Shown piece by piece: positions 26,253 through 34,735 of a stretch of DNA of 64,000 bases. The stretch's first letter is position 1. Each line of letters starts with the position of its first letter. The translations under genes and the position numbers were made by a program. The notes beneath the pieces are model-generated. The model ran no database searches. It was not told where the DNA came from and saw only the letters and a list, made by a program, of their open reading frames with translations. This stretch comes from Paenibacillus sp. FSL H8-0548 (GTDB lineage: Bacteria > Bacillota > Bacilli > Paenibacillales > Paenibacillaceae), in contig NZ_CP152049.1 in assembly GCF_038630985.1 (NCBI RefSeq), positions 2,685,501 to 2,749,500 of the forward strand, written 5' to 3'.

Positions 26253-26373
26253 TTAGGTTTGTACTCGCATTGTTCTTAGGTTGATTATCTTCAACATGGC
26301 AGGCAGCAAGCGAAAGCAGGCATGTCCGTGTGAAGTATCAAACATAAATGAAAACAATCAAGGGGGAAAAGGC

Positions 26374-27738
26374 ATGATTAACAAATGGGTAAAGAGTTCG
26401 GCAATTGTTCTGACAGCAGCAGCTTTATTTCTGGGAGGATGCTCTCAAGCAGCCAAAACGAATAACACCAGCACACAAACAGCTGCTCCGAACAAAGTTG
26501 AAACCAGCAAGGCAAAACCGGTCACGATTAAGGTTCATACCTGGTACAATCTTGAGAATGAGAAACTTGATCTCGTAGCACAGGAATTTGAGAAGCAGCA
26601 CCCGGATATCAAAGTCGAATTTGTATCGGCAGGAGACAATAATAATCTTGAATCCTTGAAAAAAATAGATTTGGCTGCAGCTTCAAGTGAAACGATGGAC
26701 GTCATTATGCTTGCATCCTCAGCGGCATACGTGCAGCGTGTGGAGCTTGGAATGTTCGAGCCGCTTGATGAATATTTGGACAAGGATGACCTTGTCTTTG
26801 ATGATGAATATGTCGTGAATACGCAAGTAAAAGAAAAAATTTATGGTCTGCCAGGGAAATCAGTGAGCTTCTTCGTTGCCATTAATGCAGATCATTTGGC
26901 TGAAGCGGGACTGCCGATTCCGACCGACTGGACTTGGGATGAATATCTTGAATATGCGAAAAAGATGACGAAAACGGATGGCGCTAAAAAACGCTACGGC
27001 ACGTATTTCCACACATGGACGAATCCGTATTCCATGCTTGCATTGCTGACTCAACCGGAAAATGCATACCTTGTTACCGATGATGGAAAATCAGCGAATA
27101 TTACGAATCCATTTATGCAGAAATCGCTGGAAATTCGTTTGCAAGCGGAGAAAGACAAGTCAGCAACGCCTTATGCGGAAGTCATTAGTCAGAAGCTCAA
27201 CTATCGTCCACAATATTTCAACCAAGATGCGAGCATGATAGCGACAGGTACATTCTTCCTTCCAGAGGTAGGTGGGACAGATAAGGTGCCGGCGACGTTC
27301 AAGACTGTTTTTGCGCCCTATCCGAAAGTAAACAAAGAAGATCCGAATAGTACAACAGTTTCATCAGATATACTTGCGCTGTATAGTAAATCGAAAAACA
27401 AGCAGGCAGCCTATACGTTCATCCGTTGGTTTACGACAGAGGGACTCATGGTGCAGGGCAGAAACATTCCATCCTGGAAAAAGGCTAATACCGAGGAAAT
27501 TTTAGATAAGATTATTGGGGCAACTGCGAATCCAGAAATGATTGATAAGGAATCTGCATTGAACTTTTTCAATAATAGTGTCATGATTCCGGCTAAAAAT
27601 CCACCGGCATACTCAGCAGAAGTAGAGAAGATTATGCAGGAGCAATTTGATTTAATGCTGCTGCAGGGTCAGGGTATCGACAAAACGATGAATACCGCAC
27701 AGGAAAAAATACAAAAGGTTGTTGAATCGTATCAATAA
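26374..27738 (+). CDS. Sugar ABC transporter substrate-binding lipoprotein 1
   Basis: A family-1 extracellular solute-binding protein of ~454 residues. Signal peptide with lipobox LGGC (Cys23) and an Asn/Thr-rich linker, then IKVHTWYNLENEKLDLVAQEFEK typical of carbohydrate-binding MalE/UgpB-type proteins. ATG 26374 follows AAGGGGGAAAAGG; the frame is open upstream to 26281 but that part lacks signal features. It has a close paralog at 29732-31060, roughly 70% identical by eye, on the other side of the permease genes. A terminator separates it from the permeases, so it may be made in excess. Substrate is unknown; proximity to the uronate cluster makes a uronide possible. Confidence 0.88.
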   Translation: MINKWVKSSAIVLTAAALFLGGCSQAAKTNNTSTQTAAPNKVETSKAKPVTIKVHTWYNLENEKLDLVAQEFEKQHPDIKVEFVSAGDNNNLESLKKIDLAAASSETMDVIMLASSAAYVQRVELGMFEPLDEYLDKDDLVFDDEYVVNTQVKEKIYGLPGKSVSFFVAINADHLAEAGLPIPTDWTWDEYLEYAKKMTKTDGAKKRYGTYFHTWTNPYSMLALLTQPENAYLVTDDGKSANITNPFMQKSLEIRLQAEKDKSATPYAEVISQKLNYRPQYFNQDASMIATGTFFLPEVGGTDKVPATFKTVFAPYPKVNKEDPNSTTVSSDILALYSKSKNKQAAYTFIRWFTTEGLMVQGRNIPSWKKANTEEILDKIIGATANPEMIDKESALNFFNNSVMIPAKNPPAYSAEVEKIMQEQFDLMLLQGQGIDKTMNTAQEKIQKVVESYQ

Positions 27739-27758
27739 TTATTGATCTGGATTCTAGC

Positions 27759-27799
27759 GTGCACGATGTAGAAGCTATTCTGCATCGTGCACTTTCTGT
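27759..27799 (+). terminator. Terminator after binding protein 1
   Basis: GTGCACGATGTAGA (27759-27772) pairs with TCTGCATCGTGCAC (27779-27792) with one G-T pair, followed by TTTCTGTTT. Confidence 0.8.
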
Positions 27800-27821
27800 T
27801 TGAGTTGGATGGACAATAACT

Positions 27822-27886
27822 GAAGCAAATTTGTTTTCAAATAGAAAAAAAATTGCCCTGTATTTGATATTGATGCTCTTTATAAT
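27822..27886 (+). promoter_or_regulatory. Conserved promoter block before the permease genes
   Basis: The same layout as 26102-26166: GAAGCAAATTTG ... AGAAAAAAAATTGCCCTGTAT, 17 bases, then TATAAT (27881-27886) and a shared GAANNCATAG after it. The conservation, including the weak CTGTAT -35, points to a common activator. Confidence 0.6.
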
Positions 27887-27919
27887 GAAGACATAGACGA
27901 ACAACAAGAGGTGATTCAA

Positions 27920-28858
27920 TTGGAACAAGCATTACAAGAAACCGGAGCTGCAACGAATAGGGTTCCACAAAAAAGAAAAAAGAGATTTATGCAGGACACG
28001 TTAGCAGGGTATTTGTTCATAGCACCCATGCTAATTGTAGCCACAGTCCTTACGATTATTCCGATTCTACTCTCAGGGATCATTAGCTTTACGGATTGGA
28101 ACTTTATTGCAGGCTTAAAAAGCATCAATTTCATTGGATTCGCTAATTATATTAAAATGTTCTCTGATGAAAACTTTCTGAGGTCGTTAGCCAATAACTT
28201 TCTTTTAATTTTTGTTATACCAGTCTCCTTATTTATTTCATTAATCTTGGCAGTTCTGATTAATAAAGCAACCTATTTTAAAAGCTTCTTTAAAGTCATT
28301 TATTTCATGCCATTCATATCTAGCTTTGTAGCGGTAGCCGTTCTATGGCGAGTGTTGTTTCATCCGACGAGCGGACCCATTAATAGTTTCCTTATGTCGA
28401 TCGGAATTAATCATCCGCCAGCTTGGCTGGCAGATCCGAATTTTTCTCTCCTATCCGTTATGATCATTATGGTGTGGGCGGGAATTGGCTTCGAAATGAT
28501 TATCTTTATGGCGGGATTGCAAAATATCCCCTCAGATCTCTACGAGGCAGCTGACATTGATGGCGCATCGAAAATTCGTCAGTTTTTCACGGTAACTATA
28601 CCGCTGCTTTCACCAACAACGTTCTTCCTGCTTATTACCGGTATTGTCGGCTCCTTTAAGGTTTTCGACCTGATTATGATTTTAACGAATGGCGGACCTG
28701 CAGGTTCAACGTCAGTTATCGTATTTTACCTATATGAAGTCGCTTTCATTCAATTGAAATCAGGATATGCATCGGCGATTGGTATCGCACTACTTCTCTT
28801 AATTCTGGCCATCACAGTCATCCAATGGATCGGACAGAAGAAATGGGTAAACTACTAG
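27920..28858 (+). CDS. Sugar ABC transporter permease (MalF/UgpA type)
   Basis: An inner-membrane permease with six predicted helices, the first being YLFIAPMLIVATVLTIIPILL. The EAA loop for contact with the ATPase is YEAADIDGASKIRQFFTVTIPLL. TTG 27920 is preferred because AAGAGGTG is positioned for it; a GTG at 27911 opens the frame too but has no ribosome-binding site. It is paired with the next permease. No ATP-binding gene occurs in the cluster, so a shared MsmX-like ATPase elsewhere is expected. Confidence 0.9.
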   Translation: MEQALQETGAATNRVPQKRKKRFMQDTLAGYLFIAPMLIVATVLTIIPILLSGIISFTDWNFIAGLKSINFIGFANYIKMFSDENFLRSLANNFLLIFVIPVSLFISLILAVLINKATYFKSFFKVIYFMPFISSFVAVAVLWRVLFHPTSGPINSFLMSIGINHPPAWLADPNFSLLSVMIIMVWAGIGFEMIIFMAGLQNIPSDLYEAADIDGASKIRQFFTVTIPLLSPTTFFLLITGIVGSFKVFDLIMILTNGGPAGSTSVIVFYLYEVAFIQLKSGYASAIGIALLLLILAITVIQWIGQKKWVNY

Positions 28859-28868
28859 GGGGATTCCT

Positions 28869-29699
28869 ATGAGCTCGTTACGTATTAGACGTATCATTGT
28901 TACTTTATTCATGAGTATCGCAGGTATAATGTTTATCATGCCTTTCATTTGGATGATCTCCGCATCATTTAAGCCAGAGCTTGATGTACTTGCTTATCCG
29001 ATCAAATGGATTCCAGAAACATGGAACGCCGTTGAAAATTATCGGGAGGTTTGGTTCGGAGCACTTCCCTTTAGCTTGTATTATTGGAATACGATTAAAA
29101 TTACGTTCTTGACTACCGTGTTCTCTCTCATTATTTCAGCTATGGCCGCCTATGGCTTCTCAAAAATTACGTTTAAAGGCAGAGACCTATTATTCATTGT
29201 TATTCTTGCAACGTTCATGATTCCGACTCAAGCGATATTGGTACCGCAATTCATTATGTTTCGTTGGCTCGGATTGTTTGACAATCATTTGGGATTGGTG
29301 CTGCTGAGCAGCTCCTCGGTTATCGGGACTTTCCTGCTGCGTCAATTTTATATGAGCATTCATAACGAGATTATCGAATCGGCACGTATAGACGGCGCGA
29401 ACCATTGGACTATTTTTGTGAAAATTACGCTTCCATTAGTAAAATCTGCATTGGCTACCGTAATGATTTTACGTTTTATCTGGACTTGGAATGACTATCA
29501 GAATCCGTTGATCTTCATCCGATCAGACCATTTGTTCACGCTTCAGCTAGGTATGACTAAGTTTTCAGACGTGAACGGAGAGTTTTATTCTCTCATGATG
29601 GCAGGCGCTGTATCCGCAATCTTGCCGCTGCTCATCATCTTCATTATTGGGCAGAAGCAAGTCATTGAGGGTGTGGCCTCAGGAAGTGTCAAAGGTTAG
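28869..29699 (+). CDS. Sugar ABC transporter permease (MalG/UgpE type)
   Basis: The second permease of the transporter, 276 residues and six helices, with EAA loop ESARIDGANHWTIFVKITLPL and the C-terminal GQKQVIEGVASGSVKG typical of MalG-type proteins. It starts ten bases after the first permease behind a GGGGG run and is followed after 32 bases by binding protein 2. Confidence 0.92.
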   Translation: MSSLRIRRIIVTLFMSIAGIMFIMPFIWMISASFKPELDVLAYPIKWIPETWNAVENYREVWFGALPFSLYYWNTIKITFLTTVFSLIISAMAAYGFSKITFKGRDLLFIVILATFMIPTQAILVPQFIMFRWLGLFDNHLGLVLLSSSSVIGTFLLRQFYMSIHNEIIESARIDGANHWTIFVKITLPLVKSALATVMILRFIWTWNDYQNPLIFIRSDHLFTLQLGMTKFSDVNGEFYSLMMAGAVSAILPLLIIFIIGQKQVIEGVASGSVKG

Positions 29700-29731
29700 C
29701 AAGAAATAGAAAGAACTTAGGGGGAAACAAT

Positions 29732-31060
29732 ATGTTTAGAAATTGGTTGAAGAGCTCTGCGGTCGTACTAACGGCTGCTGCAATGCTTCTAACAGGCTGT
29801 GGTTCATCAGCAGGAAACAAGGCTGGAAGCGATGGAGCACCTGTCGAGATTAAGGTTCACACTTGGTACAATCTTAAAAATGAAAATTTCGATATCATCA
29901 AGCAGGAGTTCGAGAAGCAGTACCCGAACATTGAAGTAACCTTTGTGTCAGCAGGTGACAACAATGCTACTGAGGCTGTGAAAAAAGTGGATTTGGCTGC
30001 AGCATCTGGAGAAAATATGGATGTTATTATGTTCTCCCAGCCATCCTTTTACGTACAAAGGGTAGCACTAGGCATGCTCGAGCCGCTCGATGATTATTTG
30101 AATAAAGATAATGTGAAATTTGAGGACGAATATTCCGTTAATACGTTAGAAAAGGGTAAAATCTATGCTTTGCCAGGAAAATCTGTCAACATGTTCGTTG
30201 CTATTAACGAGAACCATCTCAAAGAGGCGGGACTGCCAGTCCCAACGGATTGGACATGGGATGATTTTCTTGACTATTCCAAAAAATTAACTAAGCTAGA
30301 CGGAGAGAAAAAACGTTATGGAACGTACTTCCATAGCTGGACGAATCCGTATTCCATGATTGGTTTAATCAACCAGCCGACAAACGCGTATCTTGTCACG
30401 GATGATGGCAAATTGGCGAATATAACGAATCCGATTATGAAGAAATCGATGGAGGTTCGCTTGCAAGCAGAGAAGGATAAGTCGGCGACGCCTTATGCTG
30501 AAGTTATCAGCCAGAAGCTGAACTATCGTCCGCAGTATTTTAATCAAGATGCAAGCATGATCGTAACAGGAACGTTCTTCATTCCTGAAACGGGGGGCAC
30601 AGAGAAGGTGCCAGCCGCATTCAGAACGGTATTTGCACCTTACCCGAAAATAAATAAAGATGACCAAATCACAACCTCTGCCTCAGCTGATATTGTGTCG
30701 ATGTACAGTAAGTCCAAGCATAAAGAAGAAGCCTACACGTTTATTCGTTGGTTTACTACTCAGGGACTTGTGGTCCAAGGCAGAAATATTCCGTCGTGGA
30801 AAAAGGCCGATATGAATGAAGTTTTAGATAAGATTATCGCAGGAACATCCAATTCTGAAATGATCGATAAGGAATCAGCGCTGAGCTTTTTGGAAAACAG
30901 CAAGATGATTCCAACTATCAATCCGCCAGCGTTTTCATCAGAAGTAGAAAAAACGATGCAGGAAGAGTTTGACAAAATGATGCTTCAAGGTCAAGATGTC
31001 GATGCAACACTGAATACTGCACAAGAGAAAATTCAAAAGCTAATTGATTCGAATTCATAA
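29732..31060 (+). CDS. Sugar ABC transporter substrate-binding lipoprotein 2
   Basis: A 442-residue binding lipoprotein with lipobox LTGC (Cys23). It is a close paralog of 26374-27738 across the whole length, with identical stretches such as EKDKSATPYAEVISQKLNYR and PQYFNQDASMI. It lies in the permease operon after a TTAGGGGGAAAC site. The retained similarity of the ligand domain suggests related but perhaps not identical substrates. A terminator follows. Confidence 0.9.
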   Translation: MFRNWLKSSAVVLTAAAMLLTGCGSSAGNKAGSDGAPVEIKVHTWYNLKNENFDIIKQEFEKQYPNIEVTFVSAGDNNATEAVKKVDLAAASGENMDVIMFSQPSFYVQRVALGMLEPLDDYLNKDNVKFEDEYSVNTLEKGKIYALPGKSVNMFVAINENHLKEAGLPVPTDWTWDDFLDYSKKLTKLDGEKKRYGTYFHSWTNPYSMIGLINQPTNAYLVTDDGKLANITNPIMKKSMEVRLQAEKDKSATPYAEVISQKLNYRPQYFNQDASMIVTGTFFIPETGGTEKVPAAFRTVFAPYPKINKDDQITTSASADIVSMYSKSKHKEEAYTFIRWFTTQGLVVQGRNIPSWKKADMNEVLDKIIAGTSNSEMIDKESALSFLENSKMIPTINPPAFSSEVEKTMQEEFDKMMLQGQDVDATLNTAQEKIQKLIDSNS

Positions 31061-31067
31061 TCACATT

Positions 31068-31100
31068 GCTGGAGCGGCCTTTATGGCGCTCTAGCTTTTG
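31068..31100 (+). terminator. Terminator after binding protein 2
   Basis: GCTGGAGCG (31068-31076) pairs with CGCTCTAGC (31087-31095), one G-T pair, then TTTTG. Confidence 0.7.
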
Positions 31101-31128
31101 TCACGTTATAGAGAGTGAGGAAGCAGGG

Positions 31129-32907
31129 ATGAAATTTAATTTTTTTCGTAAATTGTCGCTAAGACAAAAGCTGATTGCGACATCCATCGGTTGTTTGATG
31201 GTTCCTACCCTTGTGATGCTTTATAACACCAGCTTTTTCTCACAGCAAATCATACGCGAGCAAGCTCTGAATAGTGCGAACCAGTCTCTCAGTATTGTGC
31301 AGTATCAAATTCATGGAATTATTGAAGAGATGGTCGAAGTATCCAATAGAGTTCAATTTAATGATGAGCTAAAGAGCTTGCTGCAAAAACCCGACGAGCC
31401 TTTAGTTCAGTTGTCGGTTACTATCCTGCTTGAGCAGATCGCGAGTGCTCGCCCGGATATACGCCTTACACTGCTGACTAAGGATGGACGTTATTACTCG
31501 AATTATTCCTATTATGAATTTGCTCCAACGTCGTTTAGGCAGCAGCCATGGTTTGAACAAATAGCGAAGCTGGCCCCCTTTGAAACGTTATATTTGGGTG
31601 TACAGCCTAATTATTTAAAGCTGCAGGCAGAGGAAGATCCTTATGTCATTATGACTGCGCGTGCATTGACTGAATATACGTCAGAGCCGCTTGCTTATTT
31701 GATTGTTAGCCGTACGGAAAATACAGTTAGCGATATTATTGATCATTTGGCAGAGGATATATTTTTGCTCGATCAGAATCAGCAAATTCTGTCCCATCGT
31801 GATGAGGATAATATTGGAAAAAATTTCAATGCTCTAATATCGACAAGCACCAGCGTAACGCCTGAAATCATTCATTTGAATGGAGAAAACCAGATCTATG
31901 TATCGCTGCCCGTTCATTATGCAGATTGGTCCTTGGTAAGCTTGGTGCCATATGAGCAGCTAACCGACAAGGTTAATGGGTTTTATCGCTCAGGACTGCT
32001 GCTGCAAATCGTATTTGCTGCGGGATTTCTATTAGTTCTCACCTATCTGCTCAGTAAGTTTACTAAACCGATAAAGGTTTTAGGTGATGTAGCTCTTAGG
32101 GTAGAGGCAGGCGATATGCAAATTCGATCGAATGTGAGGGCGGGCGACGAGGTTGGCCGACTTGGGAAATCCTTCGATCATATGCTTGACCGGATCTCTG
32201 AGATGATTGAGCAAGTAAAGCTGGAGCAGGAGCTTAAGCGGCAAGCAGAGCTTGCGATGCTGCAGGTTCAGATTAATCCGCATTTTTTATTTAATGTACT
32301 AAGCTCCATACGCTTAAAGCTGCTTATGAAGGGCGATGAAGAAAATGCCGAGTTAGTCGGATCGTTATCCTCGCTGCTGCGAACGACGCTCTCTTCCCAG
32401 CAGGAGTTTGTGCCTTTGCTTACGGAGCTTGAAATTACGCAGCAATATATGGATCTGATGAACTTTTCTTTGCGGCATCAGATCGAGTCAACGATTGAAA
32501 TCAAGGATGAGCTGCATATGGAAACCGTGCCAAGGTTTATTCTCCAGCCGATCATTGAGAACTGCTACAAGCATGGCTTCTCGAAGCGAGGCGGCTTCAT
32601 TTCCATCCGTGTAGAGAAGACGAGAGAAGCTTTGCACATTTCAATAGAGGATGATGGTGCGGGTATGACTGTAGAAGCCTTGGAACGTGTAAATGATCGC
32701 TTGCAGCCTAGCAAAAGGGAAATTATGGAGAGATATGCTCGAAATGAAGGGACTTCGGCGGGGATTGGACTTACGAATGTTTACGAGCGGCTTAAACTAA
32801 TTTATGACGATCAATTCCAGATGAAATTGGAAAGCGAATATCAAGTAGGAACGAAGGTTGTGTTCGTTCTGCCAACGTCTATCATGGAGGGAAATCATCA
32901 TGTATAA
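31129..32907 (+). CDS. Sensor histidine kinase, YesM type
   Basis: A 592-residue membrane kinase. A first helix (~16-36), a large Cache-like extracellular sensor (~40-285), a second helix (~LLLQIVFAAGFLLVLTYLLS), HAMP, then the His_kinase domain with the phosphoacceptor in VQINPHFLFN and an HATPase with ILQPIIENCYKHGF. ATG 31129 follows GAGGAAGCAGGG; the longer frame from 31066 overlaps the terminator and is unlikely. It overlaps the response regulator by 8 bases. It probably senses the substrate of the preceding transporter, possibly with its binding protein. Confidence 0.9.
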   Translation: MKFNFFRKLSLRQKLIATSIGCLMVPTLVMLYNTSFFSQQIIREQALNSANQSLSIVQYQIHGIIEEMVEVSNRVQFNDELKSLLQKPDEPLVQLSVTILLEQIASARPDIRLTLLTKDGRYYSNYSYYEFAPTSFRQQPWFEQIAKLAPFETLYLGVQPNYLKLQAEEDPYVIMTARALTEYTSEPLAYLIVSRTENTVSDIIDHLAEDIFLLDQNQQILSHRDEDNIGKNFNALISTSTSVTPEIIHLNGENQIYVSLPVHYADWSLVSLVPYEQLTDKVNGFYRSGLLLQIVFAAGFLLVLTYLLSKFTKPIKVLGDVALRVEAGDMQIRSNVRAGDEVGRLGKSFDHMLDRISEMIEQVKLEQELKRQAELAMLQVQINPHFLFNVLSSIRLKLLMKGDEENAELVGSLSSLLRTTLSSQQEFVPLLTELEITQQYMDLMNFSLRHQIESTIEIKDELHMETVPRFILQPIIENCYKHGFSKRGGFISIRVEKTREALHISIEDDGAGMTVEALERVNDRLQPSKREIMERYARNEGTSAGIGLTNVYERLKLIYDDQFQMKLESEYQVGTKVVFVLPTSIMEGNHHV

Positions 32908-34504
32908 AGTAATCATCGCAGACGATCAGATGCCTGTTCTTGAATATTTGCAGGCCAAGCTTCCTTGGCAGGAGCTTGGGCTGGAATTGTTAGCTGCCTG
33001 CTCGGATGGAGAGGAAGCACTCCATGCTTGCAAGAAGCTGCCGCCTGATATATTAATTACCGATATTGGTATGCCAATTATGAACGGCTTGCAATTAATT
33101 GAAGAAGCACGCAAGCTAAATCCTGGTCTAAAAACCGTTATCTTATCCTGTCATGAGGAGTTTCATTTTGCGCAGCAAGCGGTAAAGCTGAATGTAAATG
33201 ACTATATACTGAAGGAAACGATGCGGATTGAACAGTTAGTAGACATACTATCGCAGCTTATTACACAGCTTCATAAGGAAACGACGATTCAAAACGATCA
33301 TCAGAAGCTGCAGGCGGTGGTCTCCCTTGGCCTTTCATCTTTAAAATCAACCTTCTTGCAATCGTTGATCGAGCAGCCTGTATGGGATGAGGGGGAGTGG
33401 GAGAATCGTGCTCTGAGCTTAGGCATTCATTTGAAGGCGGGTTATCGATACCTGCCGGTACTTTGTACGCTGGAGAGATTTTTGGATATAGAGGAACGCT
33501 TCGGAGGCGCACATCAGGTGCGATTTGTTGTAGAAAATGCTTTGCAAGAATCTGTTCAAATCGCAGATCACGTGGTTCTGACTCTTAATGAGAAGACCTA
33601 TTTCATCCTCTATCCGTATCCCAAGACGATTAAGGTCAACCTTGTGGACAGCATAAACGGCGAATTGCTTGAAGTACAAAAGATGCTTCGCCGCAATGTG
33701 AAGCTTGGTGTCTCTTTCTATTTAGGCGAAAGCTTTGATTCCATGCTGACATTCAAGAAGCAGATTAAATCGATGCTGGGCATCAAGACGCTGAGATTTT
33801 ATTCAGGGGAAAATCGTATTCTTAAGGTTCAACCTACGGAGACGTCGGAGGATGAGCTATTCGTTCATTATATTGATGCGATAAATGATATTAGAAATGG
33901 CATTCAATTGGAGGATGAGGAGCTTCTGAGAAGCACGGTCAAGAAGTGGCTCAGCCTTATTGAATTGCAAAGGTATCCGGTTGATTCTGTACGGGGCTGG
34001 GTGCTGAAGATCGTCTCGGATATTGAGCTCAAATACTCAGTCATGCATCATTTTTTGACGAATTATAGTGCAGAATTGCTGCAGCAAAAAATTTATGCTA
34101 TAGACACGCTGGAGCATCTAGGCCATTGGTTGTACGATTTCTTGATCGCGAAAATGGATTCGATAAGAGGGAGCAAGGATCAATCCATTCGCAAAGAAGT
34201 AGCGGAAGCACAACGATATGTCCACATGCATCTAAAAGAGAAAATCGTTATGGATGAAATGGCGCGCAGACTAAACTTAAACCCAACGCACTTTAGTCGA
34301 ATTTTCAAAAAAGAGACCGGTGAAACGTTTGTAGAGTTTGTTACGAAACGAAAGATGGAGAAGGCCAAAGAGCTGCTGGACACTTGCAGCCAAAGTATAG
34401 AGCAAATTGCTCAAGAGCTTGCCTATGACAATGCCAGCTATTTCAATAAGCTGTTTCGTGCATACTCCGGCATGTCGCCGAATGAGTATCGCAAGAAGAT
34501 ATAA
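32900..34504 (+). CDS. Response regulator, YesN type (REC-AraC)
   Basis: A ~534-residue regulator. The receiver domain has IIADDQ, phosphoacceptor DILITDIGMPIMNG and the conserved Lys in NDYILKE; a long middle domain follows; the C-terminal AraC DNA-binding domain (~435-534) ends YDNASYFNKLFRAYSGMSPNEYRKK. ATG 32900 follows CATGGAGGGAAATC, inside the end of the kinase gene. It is the best candidate activator of the two conserved promoters at 26102-26166 and 27822-27886. Confidence 0.9.
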   Translation: MYKVIIADDQMPVLEYLQAKLPWQELGLELLAACSDGEEALHACKKLPPDILITDIGMPIMNGLQLIEEARKLNPGLKTVILSCHEEFHFAQQAVKLNVNDYILKETMRIEQLVDILSQLITQLHKETTIQNDHQKLQAVVSLGLSSLKSTFLQSLIEQPVWDEGEWENRALSLGIHLKAGYRYLPVLCTLERFLDIEERFGGAHQVRFVVENALQESVQIADHVVLTLNEKTYFILYPYPKTIKVNLVDSINGELLEVQKMLRRNVKLGVSFYLGESFDSMLTFKKQIKSMLGIKTLRFYSGENRILKVQPTETSEDELFVHYIDAINDIRNGIQLEDEELLRSTVKKWLSLIELQRYPVDSVRGWVLKIVSDIELKYSVMHHFLTNYSAELLQQKIYAIDTLEHLGHWLYDFLIAKMDSIRGSKDQSIRKEVAEAQRYVHMHLKEKIVMDEMARRLNLNPTHFSRIFKKETGETFVEFVTKRKMEKAKELLDTCSQSIEQIAQELAYDNASYFNKLFRAYSGMSPNEYRKKI

Positions 34505-34515
34505 GGCTTGCTGCC

Positions 34516-34547
34516 TGCGGATAAGCACACATAGGTGCTTATCCGCA
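34516..34547. terminator. Hairpin after the yesN-like gene
   Basis: A perfect 13-bp stem (TGCGGATAAGCAC with GTGCTTATCCGCA), loop ACATAG, with an additional outer GCCTGC/GCAGGC pairing. No T-run follows, so it may be a stabilising or weak terminator structure. The 34548-34735 stretch shows no gene. Confidence 0.6.
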
Positions 34548-34735
34548 TGAAACAGCAGGCATTCTTGTGTGTTAAGTACATTTTGATCATGCTAGGAAGG
34601 TTATGGAGAATCAATAATCAAAAATGATTCTCCTAATCCAACTATTTTCTCCCTCGTTTACATTTCAAATCGAAGAAGCAAACGATACAATAAGAAGAGA
34701 TGTTTGTTTCGCAATACCTCTAGGGGGATGTTAAT

